A DNA stretch of 10,771 bases, from assembly GCA_964521665.1 (NCBI GenBank), contig CAZFSG010000044.1, positions 1-10,771 of the forward strand, in the 5' to 3' direction. The translations under genes were made by a program, and so were the position numbers. This document shows positions 1 through 7,471 of the stretch, in pieces. Each line of letters starts with the position of its first letter. Position 1 is the first letter of the stretch. The DNA comes from JANXDG01 sp964521665 (lineage in GTDB: Bacteria; Elusimicrobiota; Endomicrobiia; DTEH01). Under the pieces are notes generated by a model. That model worked only from the letters and a program-made list of their open reading frames with translations, did not search any database and had not been told where the DNA came from.

Positions 1-34
1 CCATGTTGTTGCATTTCTATGGAACAAATCACCT

Positions 35-64
35 TTTTAGCAAACCAAGGTTTGCGACTACAAA
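35..64 (-). repeat. Palindromic dispersed-type repeat, copy A
   Basis: The core is a perfect inverted repeat at 40-55, GCAAACC-AA-GGTTTGC (7-bp arms, 2-base spacer). Read on the minus strand it is preceded by TTTGTAG and followed by CTAAAAA. The same layout recurs in copies B and C immediately to the right, copy B in the opposite orientation. It lies downstream of the last gene of the operon, in non-coding DNA. It looks like a REP/MITE-like intergenic palindrome; whether it is dispersed through the genome cannot be seen from this window. Confidence 0.75.
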
Positions 65-75
65 AATAAATAAAA

Positions 76-103
76 ATTGTAGCTGCAAAGCTTGCTTTGC
101 TTT
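76..103 (+). repeat. Palindromic repeat, copy B (inverted relative to A and C)
   Basis: Perfect palindrome at 85-100, GCAAAGC-TT-GCTTTGC, preceded by TTGTAG and followed by TTTA. In its own orientation it matches copy A except at a few positions. Two of these differences are paired: the sixth stem base is G instead of C, and its partner is C instead of G, so the stem is preserved. The TTGTAG at 77-82 can also pair with CTACAA of copy A at 58-63, giving a longer imperfect hairpin A/B with a loop of about 13 A-rich bases. Confidence 0.7.
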
Positions 104-134
104 ATTTTAGCAGACCAAGGTTTGCACCTACAAA
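104..134 (-). repeat. Palindromic repeat, copy C
   Basis: Core at 110-125, GCAGACC-AA-GGTTTGC, followed by ACCTACAAA. It has the same orientation as copy A and differs from it by an A-to-G change in one arm, which leaves a G.T pair in the plus-strand stem. Together with A and B it makes a head-to-tail/inverted cluster of three hairpin units in about 100 bases. Confidence 0.7.
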
Positions 135-135
135 T

Positions 136-157
136 AACACTATTTTAACACTATTTT
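136..157. repeat. Perfect 11-bp tandem duplication
   Basis: AACACTATTTT occurs twice back to back (136-146 and 147-157), directly beside palindromic copy C and 30 bases from the stop codon of the EF-G-like gene. It may be simple slippage, or a short duplication made when the neighbouring repeat element arrived. Function unknown. Confidence 0.6.
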
Positions 158-186
158 TGATTACCAAAAATTCTAACCTTGAGCTA

Positions 187-2175
187 CTATTCAGTTTGTT
201 GTGACTTACTTTTTTGATATTCTTCGATTAATGGTTGAGCAAGATGCGGTGGCAGTTCTTCATAATGACTGAGTCTCATCGTATACTTTCCAGCACCCTT
301 TGTTAAACTACGTAGGTCCATTGTATAATTTTGAAATTCTCTTAAAGGAACTAACGCTTTTATTTTTTGGTATTTACCTTCTTTTTCAAAAGACAAAACT
401 CGTCCTCTACGACTGTTTATATCACCTATAACATTGCCAAGATATTCTTCAGGTGTTTTTATTTCAACCTCCATAATTGGTTCTAAAATACAAGGTGATG
501 CTTCAAGCACTGCTTTTTGTAACGCCATACTACCTGCTATTCTAAATGCCATATCTGAAGAATCAACTTCGTGGTATGAACCATCAAAGAGTGTAACTTT
601 TATATCTACAACAGGATAACCTGCAATAACACCTTCAGCCATTTTTTCTAAAACTCCTTTCTCAACCGAAGGAATATAGTTTTTAGGTATCACACCACCA
701 AAAATTTCGTCAACAAATTCATATCCTTTTCCTCTTTCAAGCGGTTCTACACGTAAAAAACAATGACCATACTGTCCTCTACCACCAGATTGTCGTTTAT
801 ACTTTCCTTCAGCTTCAGCTTTTTTCTTAATAGTTTCTTTATATGGTATTTTTGGTTTTACAAGTTCTATATCAACATTATATCTCATCTTTATTCTTTT
901 CACAATTATCTCAAGTTGTAACAACCCTATACCCGAAAGAACCATCTGTTTTATTTCAGGATTGTATCTAAACCTCACTGTTGGTTCTTCAAGTAATACA
1001 TTGCTTAATGCATTACCAACTTTTTCTTCTTCACCTTTTGATTTTGCAATAACTGCCATTTCTGTTAATGGTTCTGGGAATTCAATTTTTTTAATTTTTT
1101 CTGCTAAAGAAACATCATCACAAAGAATATCATTTGTCCTAGTATCTTTAAGCTTTACTAACACACCTATATCTCCACTACCTATTTCTGAAGTTTCTAT
1201 TCGTTTTTTTCCTTGTAAAAAAGCCATTTGTCCTATCCGTTCTGTAACATTTTTTGTAACATTTTTTATATCCATACCATTTACAAATTTCCCACTATAT
1301 ACTTTTACATAATTCATCTGTCCCATACCAGGCTCGCTGGTAGTCTTGAACACTAACGCTAAAGGAGGAGTATTTAATGAAAAACCTTTCTCAGACATAA
1401 CTTCTTGTGCTGAAACAAAATTTGAACTCATAAATTCTATTACATTTTTCACACCAACAGATTTTATTGCTGAACAACTAAACAAAGGTACAATTTCTCT
1501 ATTTTTAAAATTTTGTTTTATTACTTTTGATATTTGCTGAGAAGGGATTTTTTCACCATTAAGATACATCTCTAATAATCGTTCGTCATAACTAACAATA
1601 TTTTCGATAAATTTTTTATACAATTCAGAATCTTGTAGTTCTGTATCTAAAAAATTTATAATTTCAAGATTACTGCCTGTTGTTTTAGGCACAACTATAG
1701 GAGTCAAATTTTTTATTTCTAAACTATTCTCTAACTCTTTTATTTTTTCTTCAAAATTAATATTTTCTTTATCCAATTTGTTAACTACAATAATAAAAGG
1801 AATTTCATATTTTTGTAACATTTCAACAAAATCTATTGTTTGAGCATCAGTAGTTGAGTCTCCACTTACTAACAAAATACAGTTTTCAACAACTGTAATT
1901 GCAGAAAGAACTTCGCCAATAAAATCTGGGAATCCAGGTGTGTCTATAAGATTTATTTTCTTATTATTATACTGAAAACTTATAACAGATAATCCTACTG
2001 ACATTTGTCGTTCAATTTCTTCCGGCATATAATCAGAAATAGTATTACCGTTTTGTACAGAACCTAATCTTGAAGTTAATCCTGCTATGTATGCAATAGA
2101 TTCTACAAACGAAGTTTTACCTGTAGCTGAAGAACCTATAATTGCAACATTTATTATTTCATTAGTACTTTGCAT
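187..2175 (-). CDS. fusA: Elongation factor G-like GTPase (EF-G-2 type)
   Basis: This 662-residue translational GTPase has all five EF-G domains: G domain about 1-255, beta-barrel II 268-358, domain III 365-440, domain IV 445-565 (RQSGGRGQYG at 461-470; tip loop DGSYHEVDSS intact) and domain V 566-640 (LEPIMEVEIKTPEEYLG). EF-G moves tRNAs and mRNA through the ribosome. The G domain is divergent: the P-loop is GSSATGKT (14-21) instead of the AHIDAGKT type, switch I has Ser59 about where Thr is usual, and switch II reads DTPGF with Phe82 in place of the catalytic His. NKLD is at 132-135. These traits match the accessory EF-G-2 group, so a second canonical fusA probably lies elsewhere. It is the last gene of the cluster, 17 bases after ribF, behind a strong ribosome binding site. 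A role in slow translocation, recycling or another ribosomal step is possible; only the family is certain. Confidence 0.93.
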   Translation of the reverse strand: MQSTNEIINVAIIGSSATGKTSFVESIAYIAGLTSRLGSVQNGNTISDYMPEEIERQMSVGLSVISFQYNNKKINLIDTPGFPDFIGEVLSAITVVENCILLVSGDSTTDAQTIDFVEMLQKYEIPFIIVVNKLDKENINFEEKIKELENSLEIKNLTPIVVPKTTGSNLEIINFLDTELQDSELYKKFIENIVSYDERLLEMYLNGEKIPSQQISKVIKQNFKNREIVPLFSCSAIKSVGVKNVIEFMSSNFVSAQEVMSEKGFSLNTPPLALVFKTTSEPGMGQMNYVKVYSGKFVNGMDIKNVTKNVTERIGQMAFLQGKKRIETSEIGSGDIGVLVKLKDTRTNDILCDDVSLAEKIKKIEFPEPLTEMAVIAKSKGEEEKVGNALSNVLLEEPTVRFRYNPEIKQMVLSGIGLLQLEIIVKRIKMRYNVDIELVKPKIPYKETIKKKAEAEGKYKRQSGGRGQYGHCFLRVEPLERGKGYEFVDEIFGGVIPKNYIPSVEKGVLEKMAEGVIAGYPVVDIKVTLFDGSYHEVDSSDMAFRIAGSMALQKAVLEASPCILEPIMEVEIKTPEEYLGNVIGDINSRRGRVLSFEKEGKYQKIKALVPLREFQNYTMDLRSLTKGAGKYTMRLSHYEELPPHLAQPLIEEYQKSKSQQTE

Positions 2176-2180
2176 TTTTT

Positions 2181-2189
2181 TCTCCCCTC
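2181..2189 (-). promoter_or_regulatory. Strong Shine-Dalgarno site of the EF-G-like gene
   Basis: On the minus strand GAGGGGAGA lies 5 bases before the ATG, between the ribF stop and the start. It is the clearest ribosome binding site in the window and fixes the start at 2175. Several other genes here have weak sites or rely on overlap, so this gene is probably translated independently of ribF. Confidence 0.75.
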
Positions 2190-2192
2190 AAA

Positions 2193-3077
2193 TTAATACA
2201 AAATTTGTTTAAATACTTTTTTAGCTGTATAAACATCCTTTTTAATTTGTTCTACAAGTTTTTCTACAGAATCAAATTTTTGTTCATCTCTAATTTTTTT
2301 AATTGGTCTAAAAGAGATATATTCGCTGTCAACAAAGATTTTTTTATCAATTATATGTATTTCAATAACAAATTCTTTATTCTCAACTGTAGGTTTGAAC
2401 CCAAAATTTGCCACTGAAGGAAAAATTTTGTTTTTTATTTTACAAAAACCAGCAATCACACCTTTTGGAACTAAAAGATTTTTATCTGGCAAAAAATTTA
2501 TTGTTGGGAAACCTAATTTTTTTGCTAATCCTAATCCACTAACCTTTCTACCATTTATAAAATAATTCCTACCAAGTAAAAGTTCAACTTCGTCAAACTT
2601 ACACTCCAAAATTTTCTCTCTAATTAATGAAGAAGATACTGAATACAAATTTCCCTTAACTTCAACACAAAAATCTTTTAATACAAAAGTGGCAACATCT
2701 GTTTTGCGTGAGAGTTTGCATAAAAGTTTAACATCACCTACAGCATTTTTACCAAATCTAAAATCTTCACCTACTGCTATCACAGAAATATTTTTATTTA
2801 CTATAAATTTTTCAAAGAATTGTTGTGGTGATAAAAACTGTATTTTATCAAACTTTAACACACATATTTTGTCAACTTGTAAATTTTTTAAAATTTGTAA
2901 TTTAGTATCTAAGGAATAAATATAATTTTTATTAAGTTTTCCACCTTTATCAAATGTATAAACCAAACTTTGAAGAGAATTTTTTTCTGCTATTTTCTTA
3001 ACAACTGTAATCAATTTTTGATGACCAACATGAACACCATCAAAAATTCCTATTGTACAAACATATTTTCTTTGCAT
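2193..3077 (-). CDS. ribF: Bifunctional riboflavin kinase / FAD synthetase
   Basis: A 294-residue cytoplasmic enzyme that phosphorylates riboflavin to FMN and adenylylates FMN to FAD. The N-terminal nucleotidyltransferase half shows GIFDGVHVGH (10-19, HxGH motif), GEDFRFGK (103-110) and SSSLIR (148-153). The C-terminal riboflavin kinase half shows LGFPTINF (188-195), KGVIAG (205-210), NFGFKPT (224-230), the acidic residue of EIHIID and the terminal RDEQKF (263-268). Two family features look eroded: the usual PHP after the TF of strand 2 reads TFDKGGK, and the segment after EIHIID is short and lacks the usual DLYG. The length is close to the family norm, and the essential motifs are present, so it should be active. 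The start is 3 bases after the nrnA stop. In many bacteria truB precedes ribF here; it is missing. Confidence 0.93.
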   Translation of the reverse strand: MQRKYVCTIGIFDGVHVGHQKLITVVKKIAEKNSLQSLVYTFDKGGKLNKNYIYSLDTKLQILKNLQVDKICVLKFDKIQFLSPQQFFEKFIVNKNISVIAVGEDFRFGKNAVGDVKLLCKLSRKTDVATFVLKDFCVEVKGNLYSVSSSLIREKILECKFDEVELLLGRNYFINGRKVSGLGLAKKLGFPTINFLPDKNLLVPKGVIAGFCKIKNKIFPSVANFGFKPTVENKEFVIEIHIIDKKIFVDSEYISFRPIKKIRDEQKFDSVEKLVEQIKKDVYTAKKVFKQILY

Positions 3078-3080
3078 ATA

Positions 3081-4082
3081 TCATAGAACTTTTTCTAAAT
3101 ATTTCAAAACAGTTTTTTTAACAGAAGTTATACTTCCTAAAATAGTTGCGCCTGCTGCATATTTATGTCCACCGCCAGACCACTTCCCAGCAATTTTTTC
3201 TACATTTATAACATCAGAACGAAAACTTACTTTAACTAAGTTTTTACCTATCTCTTTAAAAAAAATTGATATATTAACATCTTTAACCTCCATTGGAAAA
3301 TTAATAAAATCTTCAGTGTCAAATAGAGTTGTGTTTGTATCTTTCAACATTTTTTGTGTCACATATATACTCCCAACATTATATTTTCCAATTTTTTTAA
3401 TCTCTAATGTTGAAAGAACTTTGCTTAATAAAAGAATAGAATTATACGATTTTTGTCTGTATAGATTTTTATAAATATAATATGGACGAACACCATAAGA
3501 ATACAATTTTGATGCAGTATAAAAACTATGTTCGTTTGTATTAGACCATTGAAACATGCCAGTATCACTAACAATCCCTGTATATAAACATATTGCAATA
3601 TCTTTATTTATCTTTATCTTACTAAGCTCAAAAATATCAAAAATTATTTCTGCACAAGAGGCATATTCGGGATAAATTATACTTAAAGCAGAATTTACTA
3701 AATTTTTATGATTTTGATGATGGTCAATGTTTATTAAATATTTAAATTTTATAAAATTTGCAATATCACCTACACGAGATATATCAGAACATTCTAAAAT
3801 AATTCCTAAATCATATTCTTTTTGTTTTATTTTATTAACATCCTTTTCGTTAACTATTTCTATTTTATCAGCATTTGGTAAGAATGTATATTGTTGTGAT
3901 AAACTGTTAAAATAAATATCTACAAGTTTATCTTTAAAATTCTGTTTAATCCATAAATACAACGCTAAAGCACTACCAAGAACATCTCCATCTGGATTAA
4001 TATGTCCTGTAATAAAAATTTTTTTTGACAATTTAATTAACTTAACAACTTGTTTTACTTCATTTACTGATATTTTTTTCAT
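3081..4082 (-). CDS. nrnA: DHH/DHHA1 phosphoesterase, NrnA-type oligoribonuclease / pAp phosphatase
   Basis: A 333-residue protein of the DHH superfamily. The DHH domain (about 1-190) carries GHINPDGDVLGS (26-37), the name-giving DHH triad at 120-122 (NIDHHQNH) and GIVSDTGMF (169-177). The DHHA1 substrate domain ends in GGGHKYAAG (303-311). Characterised relatives (NrnA) use Mn2+ to degrade very short RNAs (nanoRNAs) and dephosphorylate 3'-phosphoadenosine 5'-phosphate. Motif II reads LECSDISRVG, with Glu97 where some relatives have Asp. The ATG lies 23 bases inside the end of rbfA with only a weak purine tract before it, so translation is probably coupled to rbfA. nrnA beside rbfA is a frequent arrangement and fits a role in RNA turnover with the translation cluster. 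Cyclic dinucleotide hydrolysis is a possible alternative activity in this family. Confidence 0.9.
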   Translation of the reverse strand: MKKISVNEVKQVVKLIKLSKKIFITGHINPDGDVLGSALALYLWIKQNFKDKLVDIYFNSLSQQYTFLPNADKIEIVNEKDVNKIKQKEYDLGIILECSDISRVGDIANFIKFKYLINIDHHQNHKNLVNSALSIIYPEYASCAEIIFDIFELSKIKINKDIAICLYTGIVSDTGMFQWSNTNEHSFYTASKLYSYGVRPYYIYKNLYRQKSYNSILLLSKVLSTLEIKKIGKYNVGSIYVTQKMLKDTNTTLFDTEDFINFPMEVKDVNISIFFKEIGKNLVKVSFRSDVINVEKIAGKWSGGGHKYAAGATILGSITSVKKTVLKYLEKVL

Positions 4083-4422
4083 CTTTAATTTTATCTAACA
4101 AAAATAAAACACGTGTTGCTCTTTTTAAAAATTTATCATAAACAAATTCTAACTGGATAGCGTGTCTTAAACCTAACTTGTTTGCAATCTTGCTACGGAT
4201 AAACCCTTTTGCAGAATTAAACATTTGTTTTGTTTGTTCAAGATTACTTTCATCTATAACTGTATAATAAACTTTTGCATTTCTTAAATCTTCTGACAAT
4301 TCAACTTCAGTAATTGTAACATTTCCAGCCCTCGGATCTTTCATAGAAGAAATTAAATTTGCAACTTCTCTATGTAACAACTTTCTTATTCTATCTGCTC
4401 GTTTAAATGGTAATGATTTCAT
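4060..4422 (-). CDS. rbfA: Ribosome-binding factor A
   Basis: A 120-residue KH-fold protein that binds the immature 30S subunit and helps 16S rRNA 5'-end maturation and cold adaptation. Family signatures are visible: an N-terminal RADRIRKLLHREVANLI helix, KDPRAGNVTITEVELSEDLR (residues 28-47), AKVYYTV, AKGFIRSKIANKLGLR and a closing FVYDKFLKRATRVLFLLDKI. A residue that is often Pro after LxLR is Ala-Ile here (RHAIQLEF), a mild variation. The length is typical. It starts 3 bases after the infB stop with a poor Shine-Dalgarno sequence, and its last 23 bases overlap nrnA, so it sits inside a coupled translation block. Confidence 0.95.
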   Translation of the reverse strand: MKSLPFKRADRIRKLLHREVANLISSMKDPRAGNVTITEVELSEDLRNAKVYYTVIDESNLEQTKQMFNSAKGFIRSKIANKLGLRHAIQLEFVYDKFLKRATRVLFLLDKIKDEKNISK

Positions 4423-4425
4423 TCT

Positions 4426-6423
4426 CTATTTAATTATTACCTGATAACATTCTATTACATCGTTTTCTTTAAACTCTTGAAAATTTTCAAATCGTATTCC
4501 ACATTCAAACCCTTTCTGTACTTCTTTAACATCTTCTTTGAAATGTTTCAATGAACTAATCTTTGTTTCAGCAACAATTACGTTATCTCTTAGTACACGA
4601 ACATTTGCGTTGCGAACAATTTTTCCCTCCTCAACCACACATCCGGCAACTTTACCTATTTTAGATATTTCAAAAACTTTTTTTATCACAGCACGACCTA
4701 AAAATTCTTCTATCTTCTGTTTTATCTCCATTCGTTGGATAATTTTTTTAATATCATCTATAAGTTCATAAATAATTCTATATGTTCTAATTTCTACAGA
4801 TTCCATTTCTGCACGCTTCAACGCTTGAAGATTAGGTCTTACATTAAATCCAATAATTACTGATTTAGATGCAGTAGCAAGTAAAACATCTGATTCTGTT
4901 ATTTCCCCTACTGCTAAATGGACTATTTTTAATTCAGGTAAATTTGTATTGTCTTTATTTTCTTCTTTGATATAATCCAACATTTTTTTAATTGCTTCAG
5001 CAGAACCATGTGTATCAGTTTTTATAATTAAAGAAAGAACATTACTTTTAGCAGAGATAATATCTTGTATTGTTTTAAACGCCTTTTTTTTAGCAGCAGC
5101 TAACTTTTGTTCTCGTTCAATTTCTTCATAAATTCTTTTTGCTTCTTTTTCATTTTGGACAACTTTTAATATATCGCCTGCTGAACATTGCTTCTCAAAC
5201 CCTAAAATTTCTGCGGGTTCTCCAGGTAAAAGTTCGTTAATTTTTTCTTGTTTATCATTAAACATTGCACGAACTTTTCCATAAGATAAACCACAAACAA
5301 AACTATCACCTATTTTTAGTTTGCCTTTATTAACAATAACTGTTGCTATAAATCCTCTTTTGGGGTCAAGTTTGGTCTCAATAACAGTTGCTTCACAAGG
5401 AACATCTATCGGTACATACAACTCTAAATATTTTGCTACCATAAGTATAGTTTCTAACAACTTGTCTACATTTATATTATTTCTTGCAGAAATCTCAACA
5501 AACTCAACATCACCGCCCCAATCTTTAGGTATCATACCCATTGATACAAATTGTTGTTTTACAGAATTTGGGTTACATTGAGGTAAATCAATTTTATTTA
5601 TAGCAACTATTATTGGAACATTAGCTGATTTTGCATGATTGATAGATTCTATAGTTTGTGGCATTATACCTTCATCCCCTGCTACTACTAACACCACTAT
5701 GTCAGTAACTTTTGCACCACGAGATCTTATCTCAGAAAACGCTTCGTGTCCCGGTGTATCAATAAAAGTTATATCACCGTGTGGAGTAGAAACTTTATAC
5801 GCGCCGATATGTTGAGTAATTGCACCAGGTTCTTGCGCAGCAACATTTGTTTTGCGTATTGTATCAAGTAAAGTTGTTTTCCCATGATCAACATGACCCA
5901 TAACAGTTACTACCGGAATTTTTCTAACCCAATTTGGAGGTATTTCTTTCTTTTCAGGTGGTGCTACTTCAACCTTTTTTTCAGGTTGGACAGTTATAGG
6001 TATAACCTTTGGTTCTTCTACTACAATATTTTGTTCAAGTTGTTGTGAAGACGGTTGAGGTGAAACTTTTTTTGATGTTATTCTAACTTTTTTTTCCTCG
6101 AATATAGGTTGGAAATTAAAATGTAAAAAAGTAAGTTCTAACACATCACGATCAGTAATTTTTTGATCTGGAGAAACAAAAACATGTAAACTTATAAGGA
6201 AAGAAATAATTTCTGAAACATCTTTTTTAATTTTCTTAGCTATTTCGTTAGGAGAAAGGCCATCTAAAGGAATTTTTATAGGTTTACTTTTTGGTTTTTC
6301 TTCTGTTTCCTTAACTCTTCTTTTGTGCTTTTCACCAGTAACTTTTTTTTGTAATTTTTTTTGCTCTTCTTTTGAGTCTTTAGATTTTCTTTGACTATTC
6401 TTGTTTTTCATCTTTTTTATCAT
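4426..6423 (-). CDS. infB: Translation initiation factor IF-2
   Basis: IF-2 is the GTPase that delivers initiator fMet-tRNA to the 30S subunit and promotes subunit joining. From the ATG at 6423 the protein has 665 residues: a Lys-rich start, an IF2_N-like segment (about 48-100, DGLSPNEIAKKIKKDVSEII), a Pro/Glu/Val-rich linker, then the G domain with GHVDHGKT (176-183), DTPGH (222-226), NKID (276-279) and SAR (313-315), followed by domain II, domain III (IIKTDTHGSAEAI) and the C-terminal tRNA-binding barrel. The catalytic His and P-loop Asp are intact. The N-terminal part is short for the family (many are 700-1000 residues). The open frame extends to a TTG at 6450, but the ATG at 6423 is preferred because AAAGGA lies about 11 bases upstream; an ATG at 6411 is also possible. 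The start overlaps the end of nusA by about 29 bases. Confidence 0.95.
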   Translation of the reverse strand: MIKKMKNKNSQRKSKDSKEEQKKLQKKVTGEKHKRRVKETEEKPKSKPIKIPLDGLSPNEIAKKIKKDVSEIISFLISLHVFVSPDQKITDRDVLELTFLHFNFQPIFEEKKVRITSKKVSPQPSSQQLEQNIVVEEPKVIPITVQPEKKVEVAPPEKKEIPPNWVRKIPVVTVMGHVDHGKTTLLDTIRKTNVAAQEPGAITQHIGAYKVSTPHGDITFIDTPGHEAFSEIRSRGAKVTDIVVLVVAGDEGIMPQTIESINHAKSANVPIIVAINKIDLPQCNPNSVKQQFVSMGMIPKDWGGDVEFVEISARNNINVDKLLETILMVAKYLELYVPIDVPCEATVIETKLDPKRGFIATVIVNKGKLKIGDSFVCGLSYGKVRAMFNDKQEKINELLPGEPAEILGFEKQCSAGDILKVVQNEKEAKRIYEEIEREQKLAAAKKKAFKTIQDIISAKSNVLSLIIKTDTHGSAEAIKKMLDYIKEENKDNTNLPELKIVHLAVGEITESDVLLATASKSVIIGFNVRPNLQALKRAEMESVEIRTYRIIYELIDDIKKIIQRMEIKQKIEEFLGRAVIKKVFEISKIGKVAGCVVEEGKIVRNANVRVLRDNVIVAETKISSLKHFKEDVKEVQKGFECGIRFENFQEFKENDVIECYQVIIK

Positions 6424-7471
6424 CAGATTGCTGTTCCTTTGATGGTTCAAGTTTAATTTCCCAACCAGTAATCTCTTTTGCTAAATTAAGATTTATATTG
6501 GTTTTATCAGCAACAGCATCATAAATTTTCTGTGGTATATATGCTTTCGCAATTTTTTTCTCTGCATCAACAATTTCTACTTTATCAACTTTCCACGGAG
6601 ATAACGAAAATGCAATAAATTTTTCTATGTTATCAGTATAAGGTATAAGATCGATACGTTCACCTTGCAGCTCATTTATTATAGGTTTAATTCTTGTCCC
6701 ACGAATACCTACACAAGAACCCACCGGGTCAACTTTTGGATTGTTGGATTTAAGAACAATTTTTGTTCTGTAACCAGGAGCACGTGATATATTTACTATT
6801 TCTATTATTTTATCCTTAATTTCAGGTATTTCTGACTCAAACAATTTTTTAATAAAATTTTTATCAAACCTTGAAACAATAACTGCAACACCTTTTTTCT
6901 TTTGATGAACTTCTTTTATTAAAACTTTTATTTGTTGGCCAGGTTTTAATTTTTCTTTAAACACTTGTTCACGATATGGTAGTATACCTTCTGCTTTATC
7001 TAAATCAAGTATTATATCTTTTCCTTTTATCATATACACAGAAGAAGATATAAGTTCACCAATTTTTGAACAATATTCTTCATAAACATTTCTTTTATAA
7101 CTTTCTCTCAATTTTTGTACAACAATTTTTTTTGCTAACTGTGCTGCAATACGAAAAAACTTCTCGTTATTAACTAAAATTTTTATTTCATCACCAACTT
7201 TACAATTAGGTTCTATATTAAGTGCTTCTTGTAACGAAATTTCTTGTTTTTCATCTTTAACATTTTCTACCACTTTCTTCAAAATATATGTATTAACTTT
7301 TACATTTTCGAGATCCATCTCACTAATAATTTTATATTCTGAACCAAAAAATTTTAATGCTGCATTTGTAACTGATGTTTCTATTAATTTTATAATATCT
7401 TCTCTTGAAACCTTATGTAACTTTTCTATTTGTTCTAATGCTGGTAGTATTTCACTTTTTATCTCAACCAT
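6395..7471 (-). CDS. nusA: Transcription elongation/termination factor NusA
   Basis: A 358-residue NusA, the RNA polymerase-associated factor for pausing, termination and antitermination. Layout: N-terminal RNAP-binding domain about 1-125, S1 domain about 133-200 (KGKDIILDLDKAEGILP), KH1 about 225-285 with SRAPGYRTKIVL and an intact GIRG loop (255-258) before ELQGERIDLI, and KH2 about 288-342. It has no C-terminal acidic repeats, like Gram-positive-type short NusA; the end is a charged tail. KH2 is odd: where relatives have AIGxxGQN, this protein reads AVADKTNIN (319-327), so both glycines of GxxG are replaced (Asp322, Asn325), although the following NLAKEITGWEI is conserved. The start overlaps rimP by 8 bases and has GGAG 6 bases upstream, supporting coupled translation. 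The 3' end overlaps infB. Confidence 0.95.
   Translation of the reverse strand: MVEIKSEILPALEQIEKLHKVSREDIIKLIETSVTNAALKFFGSEYKIISEMDLENVKVNTYILKKVVENVKDEKQEISLQEALNIEPNCKVGDEIKILVNNEKFFRIAAQLAKKIVVQKLRESYKRNVYEEYCSKIGELISSSVYMIKGKDIILDLDKAEGILPYREQVFKEKLKPGQQIKVLIKEVHQKKKGVAVIVSRFDKNFIKKLFESEIPEIKDKIIEIVNISRAPGYRTKIVLKSNNPKVDPVGSCVGIRGTRIKPIINELQGERIDLIPYTDNIEKFIAFSLSPWKVDKVEIVDAEKKIAKAYIPQKIYDAVADKTNINLNLAKEITGWEIKLEPSKEQQSDDKKDEKQE
6435..6440 (-). promoter_or_regulatory. Shine-Dalgarno site for infB inside nusA
   Basis: AAAGGA on the minus strand, within the last codons of nusA and 11 bases before the ATG at 6421-6423. The spacing is a little long. The TTG at 6450 lies upstream of this site and cannot use it, so the site decides for the ATG at 6423 as infB start. 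Confidence 0.45.

Noticed and set aside
1..34. Possible start of another minus-strand gene: ATG codons at 14 and 4, and a TTG near 27 after AAGGTGA.
   Set aside because: At most about nine codons fit before the left edge, with no recognisable sequence; the frame cannot be chosen.
153..171. Hairpin ATTTTTG / CAAAAAT with a 5-base loop just after the EF-G-like gene, as a terminator.
   Set aside because: The stem is almost all A-T and no T run follows on the minus strand, so an intrinsic terminator is not supported.
434..1540. Plus-strand open frames of 61-116 codons opposite the EF-G-like gene.
   Set aside because: They mirror a well-conserved gene, have no family-like sequence or ribosome binding site, and similar shadows occur opposite every gene in the window.
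3350..3800. Glu97 in motif II of the DHH protein as a sign of inactivation.
   Set aside because: All other metal and substrate motifs are intact, and Glu at this place (LEC-type) occurs in many apparently functional relatives.
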